DNA of 64,000 nucleotides from Chlorophyllum brunneum. Its lineage: Eukaryota; Basidiomycota; Agaricomycetes; Agaricales; Agaricaceae. The notes beneath the pieces are model-generated. The model saw nothing but the letters and a program-made list of their open reading frames with translations, was not told the DNA's origin and did not search any database. The first letter of the stretch is position 1; every line of letters begins with the position of its first letter. The position numbers and the translations under genes were made by a program. The DNA is taken from NCBI GenBank assembly GCA_963576785.1, contig OY756149.1:1488001-1552000 (forward strand), given 5' to 3'. Positions 30,695 through 42,215 of this stretch are shown one piece after another.

Positions 30695-32064
30695 TCATTC
30701 ACCACTAAGAGTCTTCATCTGTAAAAAGATCTCGTTGGCAGGGACACACATCTGGAGAGTAGCCAGCAAGTCAGCGCCAATAAAGATGAACGGTGTGAGT
30801 CGGTGAACTTACCCATGTTGTGAGCAAAAATACAGTGTTTCCTATATCATCCTCATTCCGGACATTCAAGGTATCTGTCACAAAGTAAGGACGAGTGTTC
30901 CCAGAGCAATCGATTACTCCAAACAACCACTCATTGCTACTGGAAATGCAGAACTTCATGATGTTGTTCTGCAGCCTTGTAGACTCAGTTACGATTTGCC
31001 TGTGGGATCAAGGATGAGAGGAAGTTTAAGGGGGGTGAATTCGCGGCTCACAATGCTAAGCACTGGGCGATAGTCTGATACACGTGGGAGGGGAGTGATC
31101 GTGGTTTCCTCTTTTGTGATGGTCTATCACCAGTGGGTGTATTTCCTGCCTTCTGGTTGCCGTCCTCCGCATCGCCTTCGTCACCCTTAACTTCGTCCGC
31201 CTCCTCATATTCCCGGTTGCCTTCTTCCTGGTTCGCGCAATTCTGCTCACTGGCATCACCTTTGGCCCGATCCTCATCTTGATCCTCTTCCTGATTCCCA
31301 GTTGAGGGGTTGTCGGATTCGAGAGTTAACTTGCTTAAGCCGTCTACTAGGTTGCTTTGAGAGACGTGGCTCCGAACCTGGGCCTCCCGCAACTGAGGAG
31401 CCTCCACATTCGCAGGTTTGTTCTTGCAGTCACTAGCAGGATCAGAGACAAGGGACTGATGACCTGTGAGTGACACTTCCACGGTGACTACGTCCTCTTC
31501 ATCGGCACCTTGTTCAAGCTCGGAGGGGCACAATTGGCACGTCATCATGGCGTGGATCAGCTTTTTCAGGATATATGAGAATCCAGACCTGGAACTGCGA
31601 CTACGGCGGTTCCGCCAGAACGCCTGCATCCGTTGCTGTATCCCCTCCAACCTGGAGCCGAAGTAAGGATTCTCTGAGATAGAAGGACAATCATGGCGGA
31701 GATCGGCAAACCGAGCCACATTTTCCAATGCAGATGAATGAAACTTCTCCAAGATATCCAGACGGGCGCTGTGGGGACAGCGCAAATGTGGTGGATCCCA
31801 GTAACCCCGGTGGTTGCGATGAAAGCCATGATCCAAGATGTACTCCACCACCTGACAAGCAATTGGACCACAGTCGTCCAAGCCGTTCTGAGGCCAGTCG
31901 GTATGATGGACCATGTAGTCTCGCATGTCCCAGCCATGATAAACACTGACATTATGCAGGTATTCTTCCCACTGTTCCCAGCCGCGCAGATCACAGTACT
32001 GATGAAGAGCACCAGTCAGGCGTTGTCCAAGGATGTGGATTTCGTCGACTTCGGGTAGGACTAC
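30695..32064 (-). pseudogene. Ulp1-like (C48) peptidase gene, 3' half, cut by gypsy-4
   Basis: Exons 32064-31052, 30999-30813 and 30751-30695 (stop TGA) join in phase over introns of 52 and 61 nt. The frame enters from the 5' half at 39788. The catalytic segment WPQNGLDDCGPIACQ carries the Q...DCG oxyanion Gln and Cys of Ulp1/SENP cysteine peptidases, with LPEVDEIHILG upstream supplying the Asp strand. A Glu/Asp/Gln-rich low-complexity tail (about 31340-31080) follows, and then a C-terminal segment with EWLFGVIDCSGNTRPYFVTD. Ulp1-type domains process SUMO-like proteins. In mushrooms, large multi-exon proteins of this kind also occur with KDZ transposons. The gene is otherwise undamaged, so the insertion may be its only lesion. 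Confidence 0.8.
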
Positions 32065-32818
32065 TGTGGAGAGCGACGTTTGGCTACTGCTGAACTCTCA
32101 CGTCGTCTCCAAGGGAGTCTTTTCGGATCAAAAATCTCGGAGCGCCCATCACTGGGTCGGGGCATCATCATAAACATCCCAAAGTCAAGTCTTCTGTCCC
32201 TCTTCCCCGTTTCTATGCCTCCTCCATTTCTATTTCATAACTGTAAGCTATCCCCTTTAAGTCCAATTGTAGGTCTACACCGTAGATGATCATCTGGAGA
32301 AAGTCCCAAATAAATAATGTATTCTGCCTAACCTCTTCCTATCTTCTCTCTTCTCCATCCTACCTTTATAGTATAAAAACATTATCAATCCATTTGTACC
32401 TGGTCCCCTATTGTTCTACACCTTGTCCATAGATGATTACCTTCATTTTTCTTCCCATTTTTCGGTCTAATTACTTCATTAAAATGTACCTTGGCATATT
32501 TCTTTCACACTTCTAAAACTGGGCCATATTCATGTATGTATATAAGTAGTATGTCTTCGATAGGGGAAGGCAGTGAAATACGAATGAGTATCTAAATCCC
32601 CTCAGATTCTCAAAGCCACTTCGTCTCTTATCTGTCTCAACTTCATTAATTACCCAAACTTGATCACCATTTTTCTCGACCATTTCCTGGTCAATTCCTC
32701 TCAAATCTTCGACGCTCTGTACCGCTAATCGACCCCTTTTGGTTGGAAGCAAAGCGGTTGTTGGATTCGGCCGCGCTCGTTAAAGCGTTCGCTCTCCAGC
32801 CCATACCCTAGTTCTACA
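32065..32818 (+). repeat. Gypsy-4 5' LTR (754 bp)
   Basis: Differs from the 3' copy at two A/G sites (CTCCATCC/CTCCGTCC and ATCACCAT/ATCACCGT). A TATA-like TATATAAG is at 32539-32546. Near-identity implies very recent insertion. Confidence 0.97.
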
Positions 32819-32820
32819 AC

Positions 32821-32837
32821 TGGAGCCCACCGCGAGG
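32821..32837 (+). other. Gypsy-4 tRNA-type primer-binding site
   Basis: TGGAGCCCACCGCGAGG begins two bases after the 5' LTR. The TGG start is complementary to a tRNA CCA end. The tRNA species cannot be named from the window. Confidence 0.7.
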
Positions 32838-33005
32838 GGCTTCAAAAACCAAAATTGTCGTCTGGTACTCTCTCGAGCATCACCCAACAGGCAACCCTAC
32901 TCCTATACAACATTTCCAACACCCCGTCTGACCTCCAACGAAAACATTTCCACCTACCCATATATCACCTCCCAATCCAACATCCTCTCCTATATCAATC
33001 ACCAC

Positions 33006-35354
33006 ATGGCTGACCAGAACGAGCCAGGTCCAAACATACCTCAGAACAATGACCCCCAACCAGCTGGAGACAACCCAGGAGCCGTCTTTGGTCTTCCCCC
33101 CTACCAAGCCCAACATTTCCCACCTGGAGAAGGAAACCATCCACCAGGCTTTATCCCAGCTCAATTCCCTGGTCCGAATCCACTCGGACAGCCACCTCAC
33201 CCCCCTAATCCACCTCAGAACCCTCCATATATCATCAATCAATACAACCAGCCTCGTCATATGCCTTCACGTTATGATAGGAATGCCCCAAAGTTTGATG
33301 GAAACCCTCGTTCACTTAGGAGGTTCTTCGAGGATATTGAGGTAATAGCTCGAGATTGTGGCATCGGACCTCATGAACAAATTGCTCAGACACTTCGTTA
33401 TCTTGATCAGTCTGACTATGAAGCCTGGAGAAGCCGTCCAGGAGCCACAGGAGATGATTGGGACCGATTTAAGAGAGAAATTATGGGAATATATCCAGGA
33501 GCAGAGGACGACTCACTTTATACTGTAACCGACCTCGAAATCTTTGTCGAGCGCAATGCAGCTATCCCCATGCGAGACCGATTCCAGTTTGGGACCTATT
33601 ATCGAGAATTCTTGGCCCGAGCTGGCTGGTTATTGCACCGTCTTTTGATATCACATCGGGAGTGCAATAAACTCTTCATCAATGGGTTCCACATTGATTT
33701 TCGCAACCAGCTTCGTACCCAGCTTCGTCTTCAGGACCCACTTCATCCCCTTGATGAACCTTGGGATATTTCGGTCATAGAGGAAGCAGCTCGATTTCTA
33801 CTGGATGGACGAACAGGAGGAAATGTTCTTGCCTTATCTACACCCTCTCTCTATCCTCCTCCTCAAATCCCACCCGCTCCCATAGCTACATTCACTCCAT
33901 CACCTCGGGAAACATTTGATATGTCTTCGATTGAACAAATCTTGACTTCAGATGCATTTCTCAATCGCTTGGCAGGAAAACTCACCAATCCACGTACCAA
34001 TACATTCCAACCTTCATACCAACCACCTCCCCAGCAAAATACTCAACAACGACGCACTGGATGGCCCTGTGGGTTCTGCTCAGACCCAAATCATATGTTT
34101 AGGCACTGTCCGAAGTTGGATGAATATATTCGACGAGGTTTATGCATCCGGGACACTACAAACCGGATCTGTATGCCTAACAGTACCCCAGTATCCCCCC
34201 AGATCGCGCCTGGACGAAATATGATGGAACGAATTGATAACTGGCATAAATCGCACTCACCACCAATTAACCATGCCCAAGCCAACATCCTGGAGGTATC
34301 TCAATCGCACCAGCTCGCTCCAAGTAACAACAACGTTCCTAACACTTCAGCCATGCCATATTCCACCTTTCCCACCTCCCAGGATGAAGAGGAGATTGTC
34401 AGGCTCGAAGCAGTCGCTCTAGCAGCTCTCAAACGTCAAGAGGAGATTAGAAAACGTATTGGGAGTGGAGGAAAGCCAAAGAACTCACCAGGCACTGCAG
34501 GACGAGCCCCTAGGTCTCCAAACACCTCCCAGAATGATCCTGTTGGCCCTCCAGCTCACCCATCTACCCAAACAATACCAGTCTCCAAACCCGTCCCTTC
34601 TAACACCTCTCCTACCCACCCTGCTTCGCAGCAAACCCAGTATCGATTTTCTTCACCAATTGAAGACCCTAAAGCAGTCCAGCAGGTCATACAACGAAGC
34701 CTAGATGGAACAGTCACTCTCACCCAAAGGGAACTCTATGCCATCGCTCCGGATGTCAGAAAACATATCAAGGAGCAAGTAACTACTCACCGAGTGCCAA
34801 CTGGAGCACTAGCAACATCCTCTATGCTCGAACAAGGCCAATCCGAGACCCAACATCCTTCTCTATCCTTGCTTCATCACCATCTCTCATCACCATCTAA
34901 TCCAATCATTGTTGCAAATAATGTCGAAGAACTGCGCACCATACCTCTTGAGCTTGATGGAAAGATGATAGTAGATGCTATACTGGATGAAGGTTCGCAA
35001 ATTATAGGGATTCGACGAGACATATGGGAGAAATTAGGCCTACCTCTGCTAAAAGAGCAGAACATGTTGATGGAATCTGCAAATTCGACGAAGGAAATGA
35101 CTCTGGGACTCCTTCGAGACCTCCCTGTTCGTATTGGCAGCAATATCTTCTATCTCCAGGTCCAGGTGTTCGAAAATGCGCCATACGAAATGCTTCTTGG
35201 ACGTCCATTTATGACTCTCACCCAGTCTAAAACACGCCACTACAGCAATGGGGATTCAGATATTACGCTCTTAGACCCAAACACAAAGGAACTACTCACC
35301 ATTCCAACCATGGTACGAGTCCGGTCTGCAGTCCAGCCAGGTGCGGGTTTTTGA
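33006..35354 (+). CDS. Gypsy-4 gag-protease polyprotein (782 aa)
   Basis: ATG at 33006. A Pro/Gln-rich N-terminus (about 80 residues) leads into a capsid domain (KFDGNPRSLRRFFEDIE ... FKREIMGIYPG, about 95-270). One zinc knuckle follows (CGFCSDPNHMFRHC, about residue 350), then a Pro/Ser/Thr-rich linker and a retropepsin-like domain near 650-745 (DAILDEGSQIIG ... EMLLGRPFM). The catalytic triplet reads D-E-G rather than the usual D-S/T-G. The stop TGA (35352-35354) lies directly after a slippery sequence, so most ribosomes make gag-protease and a minority continue into pol. The ORF is fully open, in keeping with the youth of the element. Confidence 0.94.
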   Translation: MADQNEPGPNIPQNNDPQPAGDNPGAVFGLPPYQAQHFPPGEGNHPPGFIPAQFPGPNPLGQPPHPPNPPQNPPYIINQYNQPRHMPSRYDRNAPKFDGNPRSLRRFFEDIEVIARDCGIGPHEQIAQTLRYLDQSDYEAWRSRPGATGDDWDRFKREIMGIYPGAEDDSLYTVTDLEIFVERNAAIPMRDRFQFGTYYREFLARAGWLLHRLLISHRECNKLFINGFHIDFRNQLRTQLRLQDPLHPLDEPWDISVIEEAARFLLDGRTGGNVLALSTPSLYPPPQIPPAPIATFTPSPRETFDMSSIEQILTSDAFLNRLAGKLTNPRTNTFQPSYQPPPQQNTQQRRTGWPCGFCSDPNHMFRHCPKLDEYIRRGLCIRDTTNRICMPNSTPVSPQIAPGRNMMERIDNWHKSHSPPINHAQANILEVSQSHQLAPSNNNVPNTSAMPYSTFPTSQDEEEIVRLEAVALAALKRQEEIRKRIGSGGKPKNSPGTAGRAPRSPNTSQNDPVGPPAHPSTQTIPVSKPVPSNTSPTHPASQQTQYRFSSPIEDPKAVQQVIQRSLDGTVTLTQRELYAIAPDVRKHIKEQVTTHRVPTGALATSSMLEQGQSETQHPSLSLLHHHLSSPSNPIIVANNVEELRTIPLELDGKMIVDAILDEGSQIIGIRRDIWEKLGLPLLKEQNMLMESANSTKEMTLGLLRDLPVRIGSNIFYLQVQVFENAPYEMLLGRPFMTLTQSKTRHYSNGDSDITLLDPNTKELLTIPTMVRVRSAVQPGAGF
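35345..35351 (+). promoter_or_regulatory. -1 ribosomal frameshift site GGGTTTT between gag and pol
   Basis: In the gag frame this reads ..G GGT TTT TGA, an exact X XXY YYZ heptamer (X=G, Y=T, Z=T) abutting the gag stop codon. Slipping back one base continues as TTG AAT ATC, which is precisely the pol frame. No pol ATG is needed. I did not model the downstream structure. Confidence 0.75.
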
Positions 35355-38300
35355 ATATCGATGATTCGGTCCTACACAACCGAGGAGACATCCTACCATT
35401 GTCATCACAGCCACCAATCCAATTATGTCAGCCACCTTCCTTTTCGGGTCCTCGCCTATCCTGTTCCATGATTTCGCCTCTTGTCTTCACCTCAGCACCA
35501 TTCAATCCCATCCACCAGCCTCGAGAAATATATGAAGTTTCAATTCCTGATCTTGTACACTATGTCCGAACATCTGAAGTATCAAGCTATGCCTATAAGA
35601 AGGTTGCCAACCGAATCAAGCCTGTTGCCACTACACTCCCTGAAAACTTCCGAATTGTCCGCCGTATCCCTTGCAACCCCCTCGAAACAATACCAACCCT
35701 TCCTACACACCCACCTGACTTTGTTCCAGGCTCTCGCTACACTAGTGACCGCATGGAATCTATGAACATCAACCCCGATGGCTTCTTATGGCCTGAGGAA
35801 GAGAAATTGGTCCACCACCTCATCAAAATTCAAGAACTCGGTTTTGCCTGGACAGAAGATGAGAAGGGGAAGTTCTCAAGTGAATACTTCGACCCAATTA
35901 CTATCCCAACAATAGAACATGTCCCCTGGGTCATCCGAAACATTCCTATTCCACCTGGTATCTTTCATCAAGTAGTCGATATAATCAAAGCCAAGATTAT
36001 GGCTGGAGTTTACGAACCATCAAGCTCATCTTACCGGTCTCGATGGTTTTGTGTGCTCAAGAAAGATGGAAAATCACTCCGTCTCGTTCATGATCTCCAA
36101 CCCCTGAATGCAGTCACTATTAAAGACTCTGGAGTTCCTCCTATCGTTGAGCAATATGCTGAGTCATTTGGTGGTCGGGGCTGCTACGGAATATTTGATT
36201 TATTTGTAGGCTTTGATCAGCGTGCTCTCGCCTCAGAATCTCGCGACCTAACTACTTTCCAAACCCCTCTTGGAACGCTTCGACTCACATCCATTCCTAT
36301 GGGCTACACCAACTCCATGCAAATCCAGCATGGAGATCTCACATTCCTCCTTCAAGACGAAATCCCTAACATTGCTGTACCTTTTGTTGACGATGTCCCA
36401 GTCAAAGGACCACAAACACAATATGAAACAGTAGATGGCTTCGAAACTATCCCCGAAAATCCGAAAATTCGTCGATTTGTATGGGAACACCTCCAGAATG
36501 CGAACCGGATCATTCAGCGCATCAAGCATGCTGGTGGAACATTCTCAGGACCCAAGTCTCGCATCTGTATGCCCTCAGCAATGGTTGTTGGCCATCTTTG
36601 TACCTATGAAGGACGACTTCCAGACACTTCAAGAGTCCAGAAAATCGTTAATTGGCCTCTCTGTTCCAACCTTACTGAAGTACGAGGGTTCCTTGGCACC
36701 CTGGGGACTATCCGCATTTTTATCCGAAATTTTGCTGCTATTTCAAGACCACTGGTTAGACTGACGAAGAAAGGGGTAGAATTTTGCTTTGGGGAGGAAG
36801 AACAAGCAGCTATGAATGTCTTGAAGGACCTAGCAAGAAACTCACCATGCATTCGGGCCTTGGACTACTCCAGCAACAACGAGGTCATCCTAGGTGTTGA
36901 TACCTCACAAATCGCAGTTGGCTACATCCTACAGCAATTAGGAGATGATAATTGACGATATCCCTCAAGATTTGGGTCAATAACACTCAATGAACGTGAA
37001 TCTCGGTACTCACAAGCGAAATTGGAGTTATTTGGGCTGTTTAGAGCACTGAAGGATGTTAGGATTTGGATTATTGGGGTAGAGAACTTGGTGGTTGAGG
37101 TAGATGCGAAGTATATCAAGGGTATGATCAATAACCCTGATATCCAACCATCCGCGGCCGTCAATCGCTGGATTTCAGCGATATTACTCTTTGACTTTCG
37201 TCTCAGGCATATCCCAGGCAAAGAACATGGTCCAGATGGCCTATCACGACGACCACGAGCTCCAGAAGACCCTGAAATCGATGACGATTATGAGGAGTGG
37301 ATAGACACATCCAATGGCTTCTCCCTCTCGCATTCCCAACCACATCTTTCCTATACATTCCCAAACGATTCACTGGAGGACTCCTGGTGGACCTGGACCT
37401 CCAACACATTTGCTATCGAAATCCTGAATGAAATCGCACCAGTCCAAGCAGCAGTACACTCCCTGGGACGTCTAATAACCACCTCCAACGTTTCCAGCAT
37501 CGCTCCCATTGAAATCCTTGCAAACGCGCCCTCAGACTCATCTCTAACATCTCCTCCAACCATTCCTCGATCAAACAAAGCAAGACGATGCGATCTCGAG
37601 CTGGAACAAGTCCAAGCGTTCCTTATTGATCCTAGACAACCCCAAGACCTTTCTGACAATGCCTTCAAGCGATTTGTTCGATATGCAGCCGGTTTTTTTG
37701 TTAGAGATGGAAAACTTTGGAGGAAGGATCCCAAGATGAAGCACAAGCTTGTGGTGCCCGAAAACCATCGATACGAGCTCATACGGCAGGCACATGATGA
37801 AATGGGTCATAAGGGTATATTCACAGTCCGTATTCGACTTCTTGAGCGATTTTGGTGGCCCCAACTTGAACAAGACGTTCGCTGGTTCATCAAGACTTGT
37901 CATGAATGCCAAACACATCTCCTGCATAACTTCTACATTCCCCCAACTGTCCCCACACCTCTCACACTCTTCCGAAAAGTCTATATCGATACTATGTTCA
38001 TGCCCAAGTCAAATGGCTACAGGTACATTGTACATGCTCGCTGTTCACTCTCCTCCTACCCAGAATGGAGAATGCTTCGCTTGGAGAATGCTCGAACGCT
38101 TGGGACGTTTATTTTTGAAGAAATACTCTGTAGGTGGGGTGCAATCGAAGAAATAGTGACGGATAATGGTCCAGCCTTCATACAAGCTGCAGAATTCCTT
38201 TCAGCTCGATACAAGATCAATCACATTCGCATATCACCCTATAACTCTCGAGCAAATGGTCCAGTAGAGCGGAGACATTTTGACGTCAGAGAAGCACTAG

Positions 38301-39025
38301 TAAAGGCTGCAGGAGGGGAAGAACATCGCTGGACAATGGTCGCTCCATCTGTATTTTGGGCAGAACGAATTTCAATCCAAAAATCGACTGGATACTCCCC
38401 CTACTACCTTGCCCATGGACTCGAGCCCCTCCTTCCATTTGATCTGGCTGAAGCGACATATCTGGCACCAGCACTCACTAAACCACTTTCCACTACCGAC
38501 CTCATTGCAATCCGAGCCACCCAGCTTCAGAAACGACCCCAGGACCTAGCAAAAGTCAAGGAACTTGTTCTCAAAGCTCGATACGATTCCATCCGCCATT
38601 TTAATGAGAAGTATTCAAATAAAATCAAGGATTTTAACTTCTCACCAGGTTCTCTTGTCCTAGTTCGAAATTTACGCTATGACAATGATGTAGGCAGCAA
38701 AACCAAGCCCAGATACTTCGGACCATTAGTGGTACTCAAAAGAACACCAGGAGGATCGTATATCCTTACAGAACTTGACGGATCAATTTCAAAACTTCGT
38801 TTTGCAGCCTTTCGACTCGTTCCCTACTATCCACGAGACCTACGAGCTATCCCAGTCACAAAATTGACCGACGCGACCCCAGAAGCCCTAGACGAGCTCA
38901 CATATGACCCAATACCACTTCCCCCCCCCCTCGACATCGAAAATAGAGAGCTCAACCATATGGCTCGCTTTTTTCAACCATCTATGATGCCCACTGACCA
39001 GGAGGTCAGTATTCAAAGTACCTAG
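35351..39025 (+). CDS. Gypsy-4 pol (RT, RNase H, integrase) with one in-frame TGA
   Basis: The frame runs 35351-39025 with a single TGA at 36953-36955. RT has RWFCVLKKDGKSLRLVHDL and a catalytic F-V-D-D in place of Y-x-D-D (about 36387). RNase H follows (LGVDTSQIAVGYIL; SQAKLELFGLFRAL; RHIPGKEHGPDGLS). Integrase has an H-H-C-C zinc domain (HDEMGHKGIF ... CHECQTH, about 37790-37920) and a DDE core (YIDTMFM, VTDNGPAFIQ, ANGPVERRHFD). A GPY/F-type C-terminal module (RYFGPLVVLK) comes at about 38710, with no chromodomain. Expected to be made as a gag-pol fusion by -1 frameshifting. The one stop may be a recent mutation or a sequencing error. Confidence 0.93.
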
Positions 39026-39029
39026 GAGA

Positions 39030-39783
39030 TGTGGAGAGCGACGTTTGGCTACTGCTGAACTCTCACGTCGTCTCCAAGGGAGTCTTTTCGGATCAAAAAT
39101 CTCGGAGCGCCCATCACTGGGTCGGGGCATCATCATAAACATCCCAAAGTCAAGTCTTCTGTCCCTCTTCCCCGTTTCTATGCCTCCTCCATTTCTATTT
39201 CATAACTGTAAGCTATCCCCTTTAAGTCCAATTGTAGGTCTACACCGTAGATGATCATCTGGAGAAAGTCCCAAATAAATAATGTATTCTGCCTAACCTC
39301 TTCCTATCTTCTCTCTTCTCCGTCCTACCTTTATAGTATAAAAACATTATCAATCCATTTGTACCTGGTCCCCTATTGTTCTACACCTTGTCCATAGATG
39401 ATTACCTTCATTTTTCTTCCCATTTTTCGGTCTAATTACTTCATTAAAATGTACCTTGGCATATTTCTTTCACACTTCTAAAACTGGGCCATATTCATGT
39501 ATGTATATAAGTAGTATGTCTTCGATAGGGGAAGGCAGTGAAATACGAATGAGTATCTAAATCCCCTCAGATTCTCAAAGCCACTTCGTCTCTTATCTGT
39601 CTCAACTTCATTAATTACCCAAACTTGATCACCGTTTTTCTCGACCATTTCCTGGTCAATTCCTCTCAAATCTTCGACGCTCTGTACCGCTAATCGACCC
39701 CTTTTGGTTGGAAGCAAAGCGGTTGTTGGATTCGGCCGCGCTCGTTAAAGCGTTCGCTCTCCAGCCCATACCCTAGTTCTACA
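39030..39783 (+). repeat. Gypsy-4 3' LTR (754 bp)
   Basis: Near-identical to 32065-32818. Begins TGTGGAGAGC right after the pol stop (39025) and ends TTCTACA. Followed by CTAC. Confidence 0.97.
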
Positions 39784-41501
39784 CTACGACGACAAAGTAG
39801 TGGTGGTCCTGGAATAGGACGCCGATAACTGGTTCTGGCGAACAACAGCCTGAGGGAGGGAGACCTGATATCGCTCGGAAATTGGCTATCTCTGCCAGGT
39901 CTGGTCGACGGGAAGCGAGGAAGTTGAGCGGCATGTACCTGGCATGACGGGGACCCTTATCAAGCAAGCTCGAGGCCATCAAAAGGTAGCGATCGAGAAG
40001 GAGGCCATCCAACCGGCAGGAAGGGAGAAGAGTATGGAGTTCCTCGTAAGCGTGCAGCCATTGATCTGGATCAATGATAACCAAATCTATTGAAGCGCTC
40101 AAGTAGTGTGGGAGACGGAGTGGAAATGAAGGCCTACCTAGGATAGAGCACACAGTATCAGAGCCGGTGGTCGAGTTGTCCTCGTCGGTGGGTTGGCGAG
40201 GACTATCGACATGAGAAGGCAGGAGGTCTGTTGGAGAAGGAGTGCGGTGAGGGATTTTGTTTTATCTGTGACTATTGTAATAGCACCCACCTTGATCTTC
40301 GAGCCCCAAGTTTGGCAAAGTGATCTTGGCAGGGTGCCTAGGGCTATCTGTCAAAAAGAAGGTCGGAGAAAGCCGCCCGAGATGTTCAGAAATGCACTAC
40401 CTGCTTCGAAGGTGAACCGCTTCTGCATGCACTTGGCCTCAATGACAAATGACTCCCACTGAGAGGGTCCGTGTCCCATTTCGGCAAGTGAATCATCAAA
40501 AATTCCATACCCAGCCTCCAGGTGGCCCACAAAGTCACGGACTTGCCACCTGGCTGACAGGTTCCGTGGGTCTGAAATAGAGTGTCAGTTATGCCCAAGA
40601 GCAATAGTAACATGATGTACTGTGAGTTTCCCACTTTTCAGATGCTCGTTGTACCACCTCTGGCGCAATTGAGAGTACGTCAAGGCTGGCCTGTGTTGAA
40701 CAACAAACCATGTCCAGTACGCCGGTCAAGAATGTGCTATGCACACTACCGTCGGACTTTGTATGCAGAACCTCGATTGGCGGATTGTCGCTCCCAAGAA
40801 TAGCAAGGGAAACCTCATCTCCTAAGAGAAACGCCTTGGGGCTTTTGAATCCATCAATTAACTGAACGATGAGGTTGTGGATTCGCGTCCGCGTGAGGCC
40901 CTCTGTCTATTGCCCTGGGGTCAGCCATCGAGGCGTCCTGAGGGTGAAAGACACTTACATTTGATTTCAAAGCTTTCGCCCCAGAAGTTTCAAAGTATAT
41001 ACGATGTTCTGAAGGGACGACTTCAGAAATATGGCCGTGGCTGAACCGATCGGGAATCCCGGATCGATCGATAGCCTGTACTAAGAGGTGAGATGATATG
41101 TTTGTCTGAGGCATCTGGACGCCCATAGAGAGCACGTCTTTTTGACCAATTTTCGAAAAAGATTTTAACTGACTCGGAGGCGATCAGTCAGTCAAAGATT
41201 GGCCGTCACTGGACAATAAACGCACAGAAAAATCGCGCATTATTGAACCGCAGGTATATCTCAACAAACGCACACCAATATCACTGTGCGCAGCCAAATT
41301 TTCGATGATTTCAATGAGACTTTCCTTCTCTCCTGGACGCCCAAACCTCTCGACAATGATCTCGACATATGGACGTAGCCACAAAGTTGATGAAGTGGGG
41401 CCTGATGGTTTATCGCGCCGATAAGCTTGGATCAGGTCCTCTTCATGATTGGTCTGCGGATATCTGTCGGATGAGACTTGACTCTCTGGGATAAGCACCA
41501 A
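39784..41501 (-). pseudogene. Ulp1-like (C48) peptidase gene, 5' half, cut by gypsy-4
   Basis: In-phase exons on the minus strand: up to 40959, 40906-40621, 40571-40401, 40347-40291 and 40227-39784, with introns of 52, 49, 53 and 63 nt having good GT/AG and CTAAC/CATAAC-like branch sites. The last exon ends in DHHYFVVVV, the catalytic-His strand of a Ulp1 peptidase. When the gypsy-4 insert plus one CTAC copy is removed, it runs directly into LPEVDEIH of the 3' half. N-terminal parts include LRPYVEIIVERFG and ARWQVRDFVGHLEAGYGIFDD. The exact start is uncertain (an ATG at 41501, or further upstream). Adaptor or regulatory domains in the N-terminal half are unknown to me. Confidence 0.75.
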
Positions 41502-42215
41502 TGTTCAGAAGAATTGGCGAGCGGAACCATACCGTCCGCATTGCGTTGCTTCGTTCGGGCAGTTCGAGTCGGCAATGGCAGGATTTCGGTGTGTTGGGCT
41601 AAATTGAGAATATGGTGACAGGCGGTTCACTATCGAAATTTACACTTTGGGGGACCTACGGGTGTCTATAGCCTGGCTTTTGGCCGAGGTCATGTTGGAT
41701 GGATCTATGTAAAGTGAAAATTACGGACTTCTAGCGTCGACGAAATATATCTTACTTTTGCGGCGCGATTAACGCGAAATTCTCTGGTCGGCCATTATAG
41801 CTACTGGTGAATTATGGTTTGATGTTATGGGCGCAATCACTGGGACCGGTTACAAAGCTGGGTGAGACTTGAGGTGCTGAAGCAGTGGATCTTAACAACA
41901 GCAGCAACTGGGGACTGTGACGTTTTCAAACCCAGCACCTTGGTATGAGCATGTGGTCGACCATAGCACTCAACACGAGGACGCGCAATCGATAAGCCGG
42001 CGATGATCAGTAAATTAGGTGGTCACCAAAAAGCTGAATCCCAAGTGGGGATAGGCGCTGCGGCATCGATGAAAATACCCACAAAGCATAGTTGCTTACG
42101 GTGTTTGCGTTTAGTTCAGGATTCAGACAGCAGACGCAGCGGTCCACTAGCAAGTCGCGTGTATTTGACACGTGATCGGGTTCAAGTCCTGGTTTGCTAC
42201 CGCTAACGCTTCTCT
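41502..42215. other. Intergenic, divergent promoter region
   Basis: This lies between the starts of the Ulp1-like gene (minus) and the F-box gene (plus), so it probably holds both promoters. I see no coding exon. A tRNA-like T-arm at 42176-42192 is discussed under rejected items. Confidence 0.5.

Larger units (their letters stand above)
32065..39783 (+). mobile_element. Gypsy-4: young full-length Ty3/gypsy element
   Basis: 754-bp LTRs (32065-32818, 39030-39783; TGTGGAGAGC...TTCTACA) differ at two positions by my reading. They are flanked by CTAC on both sides (32061-32064, 39784-39787). The PBS is TGGAGCCCACCGCGAGG, two bases after the 5' LTR, so priming by a tRNA. It encodes a gag-protease ORF and a pol ORF linked by a canonical -1 slippery heptamer. 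A single TGA (36953-36955) interrupts RNase H. It has no chromodomain. It inserted into the Ulp1-like gene, on the opposite strand. Confidence 0.96.

Noticed and set aside
42150..42205. tRNA-like segment: B-box GGTTCAAGTCC with a T-arm and a 7-bp acceptor-like pairing TAGCAAG/TTTGCTA
   Set aside because: There is no D-arm and no clean anticodon arm between the two acceptor strands; spacing is about 20 nt too short for a tRNA. At most a chance match or a decayed tRNA-derived fragment.
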